Origin: Mesostigma viride | Lineage: Eukaryota > Streptophyta > Mesostigmatophyceae > Mesostigmatales > Mesostigmataceae | Assembly: GCA_009746045.1 (NCBI GenBank) | Contig: RPFO01000268.1 | Coordinates: forward strand, 1-46,461 | DNA: 46,461 nucleotides | Reading direction: 5' to 3' | In this document: in pieces, positions 12,169-23,600 of the stretch | How positions within the stretch are numbered: the stretch's first letter is position 1 | Layout: each line of letters opens with the position of its first letter | Notes under the pieces: generated by a model | The model's database searches: none | What the model was told of the DNA's origin: nothing | What the model saw: only the letters and a program-made list of their open reading frames with translations | Translations under genes and position numbers: made by a program

Positions 12169-13070
12169 ATTACATAAATGCCAACCATGTAGGTAGGCCA
12201 GCCATGATGACACCACATTGCATTACCGAAAGAGGCAACATTCGTTTCCCTTGAAAATTCAAGTACAACGGACGGCGCGCAAATTTCAGCGTACGGACTG
12301 ATCCAGGACCGGATCGACCAAACCCGATCTGCCCAAATCTGCCCAAATCTTTCACTTCACGAGTCACTACCGGATCTGTACGGCACCTGCGGGCCGACTT
12401 CCTGATTCCGTGGACTCCGAGCATAGAACATTTTTTTCTGAGACGGCAGGCTTAGTCTTTAAATTAGACCAACCTCGGGCAGTGTTCGATGGCATGGAAG
12501 CTCTTGCTGTCGTTTAAACGGCGCTGTCAATTAAGTCTGTTGGTTTTTAATTTTGACAGGACTCGCCCAGCATGTTTTCCGCATGTTTTTAGCTCCAGGA
12601 ATTATAACAGCTGTAATATCACCAGTGGAATGCGGGAGGGGAGGTCGGGCTTAAGGAAAACTTTCTTTCGTTGTCATGCCACCATTCAAGCTCCGTGGTT
12701 ACATGCACGACAGTGTAAGGCCCCTTCAAGAGAAGTTTCTGCGATCATAGACCGATAGTGCGCCACCGGTACTGGTAGAGAAATTTCATGCGTTTCTTGG
12801 AACGCCTATAGGCTTAATGACGGCTAGGCAAACGAGCTACTATCTCGCCCCGGCTAATCTATGAAACGTAAGTGTGCCGCCTTTCCCGTGCGCTTGCAAG
12901 TGTGGGGATCTCAGCGGGTCATTCGTTGTCACGTTTACGAAGCGTCTACCCATGTGTTCCATGGCAAACGCGGTGTGCCTGGCATCCGCAATGTGCTCTG
13001 AGCATGGGTGTGTTCGGCATTGGTCTCGGCCGCAGCTTGTCAGGCCCTGAGTCGCGATGCACGAAGCACG

Positions 13071-13104
<34 letters not shown>
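13071..13104. repeat. (GT)n/(CG)n dinucleotide run
   Basis: A GT dinucleotide run passes into GCGCGCGC and back to GT. Such alternating purine-pyrimidine DNA can adopt Z-form. It lies in the non-coding interior of the 3.49-kb element. Confidence 0.9.
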
Positions 13105-13424
13105 ATGACTCTTTGTGTCCGTAGCCAGTGTTGCCGCTTTAGTTCTGATGTATGACTTGCATCGCAGCACTTTGATATCAACACGGCTCACATTACCAGA
13201 TTACTAGCAACACTGGTTACATGTTGCAAACTGCATTGGTATACAGATAATATTACAAATGCAAATAATCTGTACATAATATACAAAAGAGATGTCAATA
13301 ATCTGCATTGAAGAAGATGCAGGTGTTTGACTGTGCATGGAGGCAAGAGCTGCTTGTTGATAGCAGCCACCGCCATGGGCTATGTTGTGTCGCTTTCACA
13401 TATATTTGCCCATCGTCATTTTCT

Positions 13425-14355
<931 letters not shown>

Positions 14356-14445
14356 ACGGCACATGGATTATGAAACAAATTGAAAGCACGGGCGCACAAC
14401 ATCAACCAATATCATAACTTATTTTACTGTACAAGGTAATGTTCA

Positions 14446-14748
14446 TTGGTACCACATGCATTACTGGACAACTTTGGAGTTGGGTTTGATATGGCCTGCA
14501 GGCTATCTATTGTGAAAACTGCAAGGCATGCTGGTATGGCTACTAAGTGGAACACCATGAATGGAATCCCTAGGAACACCAAGCCTAGTAATGTAAATTA
14601 CAGGTGGCACAACTGGCACACACCACATCGTGGCAAATATAAGCCTGGACTGCAACAGATGATGGCATTTTCCTGTTATGGCATGGTCGATCGGAGGGAA
14701 TTTTCAACTTTTAATGCCGATGGACAATGTGAAAGTTATTCCACATAG
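14446..14748 (+). CDS. Unrecognised open frame inside the TIR element
   Basis: A 100-codon open frame beginning with a TTG, so the true start is unclear. It has ordinary amino-acid composition, unlike the repeat-derived frames around it. The stretch ALLDNFGVGFDMACRLS looks protein-like, but I recognise no domain or catalytic motif. It is the best, though weak, candidate for a remnant of an element-encoded protein, or an exon. It is followed by more than 900 bp without a gene, up to the right inverted repeat. Confidence 0.2.
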   Translation: MVPHALLDNFGVGFDMACRLSIVKTARHAGMATKWNTMNGIPRNTKPSNVNYRWHNWHTPHRGKYKPGLQQMMAFSCYGMVDRREFSTFNADGQCESYST

Positions 14749-15707
14749 GGCGGCCCGGCACTCAGCTGCTAACGTCTAGCTGACAACAAGCTTCACGGCC
14801 GAATCAGGGATGCAGCGTCCACTATTAAACCAAGGCATATGAAAAAAAATTCCTGCACAACGTCGGCTTACCGATGGTTGTGGTTAGCATGCGTGAACAA
14901 GAAGATTGTGTGGTTTGTACGCCAGTCTGATCCGGCGACATGGCAGTGGCTGCCGGCCAGCACATGCGCATGCCATTCGACATGCTGAATGGGGGGCTGT
15001 GCGTTAAAATCAAAATGAACATGACAAACATCTCATGTAAGAAATTTATATACAGCTTTCTGTCTCAAGCCAAAAAAGGGTGTGTCGTCATGCAATATAT
15101 CAGTCCTGCCAGCCATAAACCTTAACTCCTAATCTGGAATTCACAATTGGCTTGTTTGAATCACACGCATAAACAAAGTAGTCGACACATGTCTACGGAA
15201 GCGGCATTTTGAACGTGAGATTGGATTGATTCGCCGTTTGGTTAGTAAGTTTCCCAGACTGCCATCGCTAGCAAATTTACCATGGCTAGCAGGTGCTGCG
15301 GTGCATTTTTTTGCTTAGGCAACGGGACCATTTTTCTTTAGTCTAGCGCAAAAAAGGCTAAGCATGGGCGGGTCGACATGGCGTCGCATGGGCCGTGAGG
15401 CCGGACTTGAACGGACGATAGTGTTGTACTAGTTCAGGCTGAAAATGATTCCACCGTTTTCCTTTTCTGATTCCACCGTTTTTCCTTTCCGATTCCTTGG
15501 ATGAAATCTGGCCGAATCAGACAGAATAGTTCCTGCGGTGCCAAAAGGGCGGTTACGAAAATGTGTGGCTGGAGTTTGTGCGAAGGGTAACTACTTTGAC
15601 TGGTGCGCACTTGAAACTAGTCGGCATTGCTAGATGCCGCGGGGGTACACTCCAACTTGAAAGCCGGACGTCTTGGGGGTCAAGGCCTGGCTTTCGGTAA
15701 TGCAATG

Positions 15708-16250
15708 TGGGAGGCTGAATCCTCATCATTTTTTTTTCTTTGACATCCATGTACATACGTAGGCCAGCCATGATGACACCAATGGAGCCTGAATCCTCAT
15801 CATTAATTACATAAATGCCAACCATGTACGTAGGCCAGCCATGATGACACCATGGGAGCCTGAATCCTGATCATTTTTTTTTCTTTGACATCCATGTACG
15901 TAGGCCAGCCATGATGACACCATGGGAGCCTGAATCCTCATCATTACTTTCATACATGCCAACAACACGTAGACGGGCCATAATGACACCACGGGAGCCT
16001 GAATCCTGATCATTTTTTTTTCTTTGACATCCATGTACGTAGGCCAGCCATGATGACACCATGGGAGCCTGAATCCTCATCATTTTTTTTCTGAGACATC
16101 CATGTACGTAGACAGGCCATGATGACACCATGGGAGCCTGAATCCTCATCATTAATTACATAAATGCCATCCATGTACGTAGACGGGCCATGATGACACC
16201 ATGGGAGCCTGATTCCTCATCATTATGTAATTACATACATGCCATCCATT
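15708..16250 (-). repeat. Satellite array resumed (minus orientation)
   Basis: The same monomer family and orientation as 5720-12215. It continues the array broken by the 3.49-kb element and contains a near-copy of the block at about 10387-10732. It ends in a truncated monomer (GCCATCCAT) at the inversion point. Confidence 0.95.
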
Positions 16251-17316
16251 TATGTAACTAATGATGAGGATTCAGGCTCCCATTTGGTCATCATGGCTTG
16301 TCTACGTACATGGATGGCATGTATGTAATTAATGATGAGGATTCAGGCTCCCATGGTGTCATCATGGCTTGTCTACGTACATGGATGGCGATTTTGTAAT
16401 TAATGATGAGGATTTAGGCTCCTGGCATGGGGTCATCATGGCCCGTCTACGTACATGGATGGCATTTATGTAATTAATGATGAGGATTTAGGCTCCTGGC
16501 ATGGGGTCATCATGGCCCGTCTACGTACATGGATGGCATTTATGTAATTAATGATGAGGATTCAGGCTCCCATGGTGTCATCATGGCTTGTCTACCTACA
16601 TGGTTGGCATTTATGTAACCTGAATCCTCTCATAAAAAAAATGATGAGGATTCAGGCTGAGTCCATTGGTGTCATCATGGCTGGCCTACGTACATGGATG
16701 TCAAGGAATAGTAAATGATGAGGATTCAGGCTCCCATGGTGTCATCATGGCTTGTCTACGTACATGGATGGCATGTATGTAATTAATGATGAGGATTCAG
16801 GCTCCATTGGTGTCATCATGGCTGGCCTACGTATGTACATGGATGTCAAAGAAAAAAAAAATGATGAGGATTCAGGCTCCCATGGTGTCATCATTGCCCG
16901 TGTATGTACATGGTTGGCATTTATGTAATTAATGATGAGGATTCAGGCTCCATTGGTGTCATCATGGCCCGTCTACGTACATGGATGGCATGTATGTAAT
17001 TAATGATGAGGATTCAGGCTCCATTGGTGTCATCATGGCTGGCCTACGTATGTACATGGATGTCAAAGAAAAAAAAATGATGAGGATTCAGGCTCCCATG
17101 GTGTCATCATGGCCCGTGTACGTACATGGATGTCAAGGAATAGTAAATGATGAGGATTCAGGCTCCCATGGTGTCATCATGGCCCGTCTACGTACATGGA
17201 TGGCGATTTTGTAATTAATGATGAGGATTTAGGCTCCCAGGGTGTCATCATGGCCCGTCTACGTACATGGATGGCATTTATGTATTTAATGATGAGGATT
17301 CAGGCTCCCATGGTGT
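16250..17316 (+). repeat. Satellite array, inverted (plus orientation)
   Basis: From about 16250 the monomers read ATGATGAGGATTCAGGCTCC, the reverse complement of the array to the left. The junction joins two truncated monomers head to head around TTATGTAACTAATG. The array continues until GGTGT (17312-17316), where the LTR retrotransposon begins. Confidence 0.95.
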
Positions 17317-17789
17317 AGTTAGAATGCGGTGGGATATATTGCTTGAGAACACTGAAAGCGGTGAGCAATGAATTGCTTGGTTCATTAGAAAATAGGTTTA
17401 CCCTTTATCAACGTTCCCCTCACTGGCTGCGCCGCCAGTGACCGTTGGGTGCAGACCGTTGGCCCGAGGCCACACGATGACAGGTAGCCGTCTAGTCACT
17501 GCATCGTGCGATCACAAATCAATGCACGCTGCAGTACGGTCCCTATCTAGGATACTCTAGTACCGTCCAATGACAGGACACTACGTATACTGGGTACTGA
17601 CATCTGTCACGTACCTCAGTACCCAAAGTACCTATCTAGGGAAACGTATGCGACTCGACTAGCATCCCTATCTGCATAGCCCACGTGGTATTTATATTCA
17701 CATACCAACGTGGGTTTACAAGGCTTATTCATACGTTGTATTCACAATGCCTTTGAGACTTAGTCTACAGCAAAGCATGGAGACTAACT
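17317..17789 (-). repeat. 3' LTR of the copia-like element
   Basis: A 473-bp copy matching 24471-24942 except for one extra A and three substitutions seen by eye. On the plus strand it begins AGTTAG and ends CTAACT, a 6-bp inverted terminus, instead of the usual TG...CA. Read on the minus strand it is the downstream LTR. No long polypurine tract adjoins it. The closest purine-rich run is GTTGGGGGTG about 40 bp inside. Confidence 0.93.
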
Positions 17790-18163
17790 CCAGTATTGTT
17801 TTATTATTTATTTCTTAATGCAGGTCTGCACCCCCAACATTATTGTTATTGTTTTTAAGTTGATTAGGGGTACAAAAGAGACATGGCTGGTTGAGCCAGG
17901 TTGGTTACAGCTGGCTGTTCTGGCCAGGTGTTATATTGCACATTAAATAAGGTGTACACAGCTGGCTGGTTTGGCCAGGTACTGAAGCACACATTAAGTA
18001 AATGGATACAAAGCTTGTGTCCTCAAGCTGCAAATGGATACAAATCTGACCTAGCCAGCACTCACACCCCACAACGAATGTGTTGAATTTTATGGCGCCC
18101 AGCAGCTATCGCTGTGGTAAGGGGGTGTGGTGGTTGTGTACTGTGCTATGGCCAGTCATTTAT
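17790..18163 (-). other. 3' non-coding interior of the copia-like element
   Basis: About 370 bp between the end of the RT/RNase H frame and the 3' LTR. It contains repeated CAGCTGGCTG..TGGCCAGGT motifs near 17915 and 17960. No gene is seen. Confidence 0.7.
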
Positions 18164-20323
18164 TCAAACACTGACTCTGATATCATAGGGGTTCATGTTC
18201 TGAAAGAGGAGCTGGTACTGTTGGCCAGCAGCATCCCGCAGCTTCGTGAGAGCGTCTGCTGGGTTGTCCTCATCATCCACATGAGTCCAGCTGGAAAAAT
18301 AGGTGGCCTCCTGTTTGAGGATCACCCAATCCAAGTCAGTGTGGACAGCAGCAGAGACAGATTTCTTGGTTAGAAAACTGATCACAGATTGGCTGTCAGT
18401 ATAGAGATGTGAGATGACATTGCATGTGCTGCCTGCCTGGGTTTGTAGCCAGGTGAGCATGTGCTGCAGGGAACGAGCATGCAATGCAGCAGACACCACA
18501 GCACGACATTCAGCTGAGTTGCTGCTGCCAGGTTTTCTGCGGTGTAGCCTGCTGTACCAGGAAGTGAGGGACATGTAATCTGACCTGTTGGTGAGAAAAA
18601 ACAGCCCTGATTCCCGTGCCCCCATCTGATTGATTGTTCTGCTCTCCATGGAGCTGTCCATGACACATTGGATGTGGATGTCTTCCATCAGATTCAGGCC
18701 ATGGAGGATGAGGGGGGGACAGTCATGGATCAACTTCCTGATGTGACTGCATTTGATTTTGACTAGAACATCATGGGTGACCCTGCTGATGACAGCTAAG
18801 GGAGCCCCACAGATGGCTGACCACCACCCCAGTTTGCCCTGAACAGTGGCACACATGTGTAAGGGGAGGTAGGTGTGATGCAGCAGATCTAGACAATCTT
18901 GGATATATTCTGCAGGAGAGAGAGAGCAGACCCATTGATCTGGCTGCCTGTGCAGCTGCAACATGATGCCACAGAACTGGATGGGGGTTGTGCTCAATTC
19001 CACCTGTTTGCCAATCTCATATGATTCCTGGACCTGCTGAATAAAGGTTTCCACCTCAGCTCTAGGCCCACAAATGAGTTGGTCATCTCCATGCCACACA
19101 AAGAACAGCAGTCCAGAGGGGGTGGGTACAACAAAAAAGCATGGGTCCAGGTCATCATACGTGGCCTTGAGCTTTTTGAATACTTCCTCTGCTGAGTCTC
19201 TGAAAATTTTTGGGGCACTGACAAGCCCTTCCACCCCAATGTTGATGATAAGGTGGGGCTCATCAATATAAGGTTTCCACACAGCTGGGGTGTCTACCAC
19301 GTACACCTTCCCTTTCCACACAGATTCAGCCTTTTCTGGGTCCCCCCTGAGGAAGGCCCTTTTAATATCAGTGGCTTTGCAGACATAGTCTTGGCCTGCA
19401 TTGAGGTTGTGGAGGAATAGGGAGAGCATGATCCTGAGTGAGGTTTGTTGCAGCCCAGGTGTGTATGTTTCCCCTTTTGGCAGTGTGGATGTCCCCTTTA
19501 ATTCTGTGACACATGGTCTGGCATGGAAGATTGGGGAGCCCACTTTTTGTGGTTTTTGTTTGAGAACAAATTTTAATCTGAGCTTTTTGGCTCCCTCTGG
19601 CACGTCCCATGAAGGGGTGACAGGCGGTTTGTATTGAGGGTTTTTGGGGTTGGGCAGGACCCATTCCTGCCTGGCTTGGTGGACAATGGCCATCAGCCAC
19701 TTGGTAAACCCTTTTTGTGTTTTGCATTCTTGTATGACGTGGGAGATTTGGTGGGGTGAGTGCATGGCTATGTCCCACTTACCCAGCCCAAAGGCTGAGG
19801 GATGGAGGAACTGGCTGTGCACTAACTTGTCCAGATCAGGGATCTCCCCTGGTGCATACTGAGTGTTGACTGCCTTGATGACAGCATCCATACCAGGGAC
19901 AATACTGGAGAGAGGGATTTTAAAGTGGTCCAGAGGAACTGCACCCACCCCTGTGACACTGAGCTCATTAGCTGAGATAAGCACCCCAGGATAGGATACA
20001 AAAGGTTCCCCCAACAAGGTGTTACCAGAGTACCCCTCCACCACCTGGAAGGGTGTCTGAATACCAAGTATAGGGAGCATCACTTGTCCCACTACATCCA
20101 GTGAGCTTTGGCCTGAGAAATCCTGCACCCGTGCCCAAAATGAAGGTGCAATCTCAAGACCAGGGATGGCTTGTGCACTGATCACACTGACCTGTGCCTG
20201 AGTGTCTATTGCCAGGGTCCAGGGGTCCTGACTAGTGCACACAGCTGAGACTTTTGCCAACCCTGCGGCCACAGCAGCTTGTTGCTTATGTGACCTGTGT
20301 AATGCTTGCAAGGCGACTGCCAA
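18164..20323 (-). CDS. Retropepsin-like, reverse transcriptase and RNase H (pol C-part)
   Basis: About 719 codons, with no clear ATG at the upstream end (the frame opens at a TTG), so it is probably expressed by frameshift from the preceding frame. An N-terminal retropepsin-like segment (about residues 35-115) reads WTLAIDTQAQVSVIS and later LLGEPF; the usual DTG/DSG is DTQ here. Reverse transcriptase follows: ATDIKRAFLRGD (palm motif A) and FFVWHGDDQLI (YVDD position, here GDD). RNase H motifs are VMDSS, SSNSAECRAV, YTDSQSV and HVDDEDNPADALTK, in copia style. It copies the element RNA into DNA. Intact open frame, but two active-site motifs are unusual. Confidence 0.9.
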   Translation of the reverse strand: MAVALQALHRSHKQQAAVAAGLAKVSAVCTSQDPWTLAIDTQAQVSVISAQAIPGLEIAPSFWARVQDFSGQSSLDVVGQVMLPILGIQTPFQVVEGYSGNTLLGEPFVSYPGVLISANELSVTGVGAVPLDHFKIPLSSIVPGMDAVIKAVNTQYAPGEIPDLDKLVHSQFLHPSAFGLGKWDIAMHSPHQISHVIQECKTQKGFTKWLMAIVHQARQEWVLPNPKNPQYKPPVTPSWDVPEGAKKLRLKFVLKQKPQKVGSPIFHARPCVTELKGTSTLPKGETYTPGLQQTSLRIMLSLFLHNLNAGQDYVCKATDIKRAFLRGDPEKAESVWKGKVYVVDTPAVWKPYIDEPHLIINIGVEGLVSAPKIFRDSAEEVFKKLKATYDDLDPCFFVVPTPSGLLFFVWHGDDQLICGPRAEVETFIQQVQESYEIGKQVELSTTPIQFCGIMLQLHRQPDQWVCSLSPAEYIQDCLDLLHHTYLPLHMCATVQGKLGWWSAICGAPLAVISRVTHDVLVKIKCSHIRKLIHDCPPLILHGLNLMEDIHIQCVMDSSMESRTINQMGARESGLFFLTNRSDYMSLTSWYSRLHRRKPGSSNSAECRAVVSAALHARSLQHMLTWLQTQAGSTCNVISHLYTDSQSVISFLTKKSVSAAVHTDLDWVILKQEATYFSSWTHVDDEDNPADALTKLRDAAGQQYQLLFQNMNPYDIRVSV

Positions 20324-20330
20324 TTTGACC

Positions 20331-22775
20331 TCAGAGCGGGAGGTTGGCAGACAATTTGGTGCCTTGGGGCTGAGCTAATGCTTCCAACCCAGCTACCTCG
20401 TGCCTGGTTAAGCAATCCCCAGGTTGTGAAGTGGGCCTGGCTTCACTGAGGGTGGAAGGGTTCACAGAGGGTGCTGTGGTGCTGTCAACAGCAGTAATTG
20501 GTGGCTCAGAGCTACTGCTGGGCATGCTGGAGTTGCCAGATAGAAGTAGTGAGTCCATGCTTAAAGACTCTTCCCCAGGCACGTCTGCCATGGGAGAATA
20601 ATACTTCTTAATTCTATGACAGCTCACCCTGTGACGCTTCCCATTGATATTGTGCTTGACCTCCACGGTCTTGCTGTTTTTGGTAAATCCACGGATGGTA
20701 ACTGGACCTAGCCAAGTTCCAACCTTACCAAAGCTGTTTTCCTTGTAATAGAGAACTTGATCACCTTTTTGGAATACTGGCCTGGAATGGGTTTTATCTT
20801 TTTCTGCCAGTTTTGCTGAGGTTTGTGCACGTGCAGTGTTGTACAGTGCTATCACCTCTGGGGGATATACACCTGCCTGCAGGCCTGCTGGGATTACTTC
20901 ACCCCACGTGGCATGCAAGACAGGTCTCATGTTTAGGGTTGTGCACATTTCATGACACCAGAGTGCCCTGTCACAATAGACCCCTGAAGTAGCATCCTTG
21001 GAAGGATTTTTGGCTAGTAGGGTTTTGACAGATCTGATGGTTCTTTCAATGACCCCCTGACCCTCATGATCTTCCAGCCCAGCAATCTCTATTGCTTCAC
21101 ACCCTTCCAGGTCAGTCAGACAAGAAAATTGTTGATCAAGCAAAATTCTGTCAACTGGGTAGAATCTGGGTAAAGCAATCATGAGTGCAACACGTAGCTG
21201 CCCTGCAGACATGCCAGGTAGGGGTTCCATTACTGTGAACCTGGACCATGAGTCTTTTAGGATCAGGTAGGGTTGGACATCTTTGTTGATGTGCATCACA
21301 TCCCCCACTATCATGCCCCTATTGGTGGAAGGAGTTGCAGTATGCCATTTTTGAGGTTTGGGGCTATTGAACTGACATTCTTGACAGTGTTGTCTAGCCA
21401 GTTTTACTGCATTCCTGAGTTGTTTTCCCATGCTACTACCCCCCAGCCGTCTGGCCAGTTCCTCAGCCACTGTTTCATGACCCATGGCTAGGTGCAGCTG
21501 ATGAGCAAGCTCCTTGATATCTATGGAGTTGTCAACAGTAGGGGTTAGTGCTTTTATGTAAGGTTCCAGAACAGGGTGTTGGGAGGACAGTAAGGTTGCT
21601 GCCTCAAAATCAATTATGCCCTGGTTGCCATCCCCAATGGTAATGAGATCATCATCCTCAGAGTACATAAGGTGAGTGAACTCACATTGATTTGGGTAGC
21701 GAGGCCTGTTGCAACGGCTGCCTGGAGGCCCCAGGGGATGACGTGCGTGCCAGCAGCCCGGGCAGAGATCCACGTTGGCCAGGGAGTCGTTGTTGGGGCA
21801 GTTGTGCCGTGCGTGCCCTCGTTGGAAGCACCTCAGGCACCTTATGGCCCCCAGGGTTGCCAGGTTGGTTGTTGTTGTTGTTGTTGTTGTTTCCCTGCTG
21901 GGACCGGTTCTGGCCCTGCTGGGACCTGTTGTTGTTGTTGTTTTGGCCCTGTTGGGACCTGTTGTTATTGTTGCCCTGCTGGGACCTGTTGTTGTTGTTG
22001 TTGTTGTTGTTGTTGGGGTTGCCATGCAGGGGCACACGGTGCCACGTGTTGCCACGCCCCTGAGAGCCACTGCCCCCTTGGTGGGAGGACTTGTGGGTCT
22101 TGGGTGCCCCCCCTGGCTGGCCTGCCCCTTGCGTTTGTGGCCTTGGACACCCTGGACCTTGGGGTCCTGGGCCTGGTTGTTGCCAGTACCCAGGGGGTCC
22201 ACTGCCTCCTCGATATAGAGCATGGCAGCTCTGAAGTTGTCCCAGAGGGACTTGAGGCCTGTAAGCAGGGTAGCCAGGACAGAAGGTTGCAAATTAGCTT
22301 TTGTTAGCCAGGTGTGGATGAGATACCTTGGTTGGAGCTTGAGAAGCTCAAGGTCTTTCTCAATCATTACCCTGTATGTTTTTGCATCCCCAGAGAGGTT
22401 ATTCTTGTTCACCTTATATGCAGCAAGCCAGTTGAAACGTTCTACTGCTTCCATGTGGTTATTGGTAAGCACTAGCTGTTTCAGATCAGTGATAAAGGTA
22501 GGCCACTGTTCAATGGCTGCTTCAGGTGTCAGGGTACGTTCCTGATAGGTTTGAATCAATGCTCTGATTGCAGGAGATGATTGATGGAATGTGGAGGAGG
22601 CCCTGAGAGCCTTAAACTGATGTCTAAGGTTAAGACCTTCCATCCCATACTCCAAAGCAAAAACAAATTGCTTAGCTTGTTCAACAGTGTGACCCTCAGG
22701 CAAGCCAGCAATATTGATTTTGGATTCCTTTTTATGAGGGTTAAACACACCTGTGAGAGGGGGGTTGGCCCTCAA
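20331..22775 (-). CDS. Gag nucleocapsid and integrase (pol N-part)
   Basis: About 814 codons; the frame opens at TTG overlapping the previous stop as TTGA. The N-terminal 200 residues are a helical Gag-like region. A Thr/Pro/Arg-rich linker encoded by (AAC)n-type repeats follows. Next come a CCHC zinc knuckle (CLRCFQRGHARHNC, 21798-21839) and a second Cys/His cluster. The integrase has an HHCC-like zinc site (HLAMGH ... CQEC), catalytic D in GDVMHI (near 21295), D in LLDQQF, and E in GQGVIERTIRSVK (near 21040). The C-terminal GDQVLYY ... GTWLGPV and HRIKKYY resemble gypsy/retroviral integrase tails more than copia. A +1 shift joins it to the protease/RT frame. Confidence 0.88.
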   Translation of the reverse strand: MRANPPLTGVFNPHKKESKINIAGLPEGHTVEQAKQFVFALEYGMEGLNLRHQFKALRASSTFHQSSPAIRALIQTYQERTLTPEAAIEQWPTFITDLKQLVLTNNHMEAVERFNWLAAYKVNKNNLSGDAKTYRVMIEKDLELLKLQPRYLIHTWLTKANLQPSVLATLLTGLKSLWDNFRAAMLYIEEAVDPLGTGNNQAQDPKVQGVQGHKRKGQASQGGHPRPTSPPTKGAVALRGVATRGTVCPCMATPTTTTTTTTTGPSRATITTGPNRAKTTTTTGPSRARTGPSRETTTTTTTTNLATLGAIRCLRCFQRGHARHNCPNNDSLANVDLCPGCWHARHPLGPPGSRCNRPRYPNQCEFTHLMYSEDDDLITIGDGNQGIIDFEAATLLSSQHPVLEPYIKALTPTVDNSIDIKELAHQLHLAMGHETVAEELARRLGGSSMGKQLRNAVKLARQHCQECQFNSPKPQKWHTATPSTNRGMIVGDVMHINKDVQPYLILKDSWSRFTVMEPLPGMSAGQLRVALMIALPRFYPVDRILLDQQFSCLTDLEGCEAIEIAGLEDHEGQGVIERTIRSVKTLLAKNPSKDATSGVYCDRALWCHEMCTTLNMRPVLHATWGEVIPAGLQAGVYPPEVIALYNTARAQTSAKLAEKDKTHSRPVFQKGDQVLYYKENSFGKVGTWLGPVTIRGFTKNSKTVEVKHNINGKRHRVSCHRIKKYYSPMADVPGEESLSMDSLLLSGNSSMPSSSSEPPITAVDSTTAPSVNPSTLSEARPTSQPGDCLTRHEVAGLEALAQPQGTKLSANLPL

Positions 22776-23600
22776 GAAGCGTCGGTTGCTTGTTGCAGGC
22801 GGGTGGGGTCCAGGTTGATGGTCCCCCGCTCATACCGCGACATCAGGGCGCGCAGGCCCTCGACAGTTTGCAGCTGGTTAGCTGTTAACTGCTGATCTTG
22901 CAACGAGGCCAGCTGAGCCTGGAGAATAGCGAGCTGTTCCAGGACATCCCCGCTCCTTGGGGGGGCCTCAGCAGGCCTGTTGGGTGCCTGTGGCACCTCT
23001 GCACCTCCCCCCAGGGCCTCCTGGGGTCCTGGCCACCCCCCCTGGTTTGGGAGGGGGCCCCAACCCACAGGGCGAACCTGGGGTGGTGGGGGAGGGGGAG
23101 GGGGGGTCATGGTGGCCCTGGGGGAGCCCGGGGGTGTCCGGGTAACCCCACTGGGTCCAGCCCCATCGGTGGAGGGGCGGGCAGGGGTGTCTGCCTCTGC
23201 TCTCCTCCTGGCCTCCTCCCGCATGAGACGCTTCATCTCCTTGCGTACCTCATGCTCCCGGAGGGCTGCCTGAAAGGCAGCTTCATCCTCGGGTATGGCA
23301 GGGAGTGGTTCTCCCATGATCATAGCAGGCCGGACTGGACATTCCGCCTCTTTGCCCTTCCTCGCACCCAGGGCCAGCAGTCCCTCTTTGTACTGCAGGG
23401 GTTGGGGGGGAGAGGGTTTCTTGCTGGTGGTTTCCAGCGGGGGGGCTTCTTCAGCTACCACCCCATGTTTGGCTAAGATGGCCTCCGTGACCCTGGCTTG
23501 GGTAATGGAGGACATGGTTTTAAAGTGTGCTGACCGAGCAAGCTCGGCCAGGTCTTGACTGTCCGCATAGTCCATCATTGGGATAGTCACGTAACCGCTG
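22772..23600 (-). CDS. Gag middle segment of the copia-like element
   Basis: The open frame runs on the minus strand from further upstream (23959), but only the part from about 23600 onward reads as a sensible continuation of the preceding Gag frame (YVTIPMMDYADSQDLAEL). It contains a charged helical stretch (EVRKEMKRLMREEARRRAEAD), a proline-rich linker with eight consecutive prolines, and a Gln/Leu-rich helix (LEQLAILQAQLASLQDQ) that could be a coiled coil. The stop overlaps the next frame by TTGA. Function inferred as structural Gag; no enzymatic motif. Confidence 0.6.

Larger units (their letters stand above)
5720..12215 (-). repeat. Satellite array, ~71-bp monomer (minus orientation)
   Basis: About 90 tandem monomers. 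The constant core contains ATGATGACACCATGG, GAGCCTGAATCCTCATCAT and CATCCATGTACGTA. Between the CATCAT and CATCC blocks several interchangeable spacers occur: TAATTACATAAATGC, a TTTGTTTATGAGA type, a TACTATTCCTTGA type, and a T-run plus CTTTGA type. Some monomers carry AACAACACGTAG instead of the usual CCATGTACGTAG. Short open frames on the minus strand read MRIQAPMVSSW or NDEDSGSHGVIM. These repeat and switch frame with the monomer and are not genes. Confidence 0.97.

Noticed and set aside
7206-12218. Minus-strand frames MRIQAPMVSSW / NDEDSGSHGVIM
   Set aside because: The satellite monomer (71 bp, not a multiple of 3) yields these in all frames. Starts and stops shift with spacer type, and no consistent protein results.
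21682-22307. Asn-rich and Cys/Leu-rich frames over the (AAC)n patch
   Set aside because: They are shadows of the Gag/integrase frame. The zinc knuckle and integrase motifs lie in the frame that was called.
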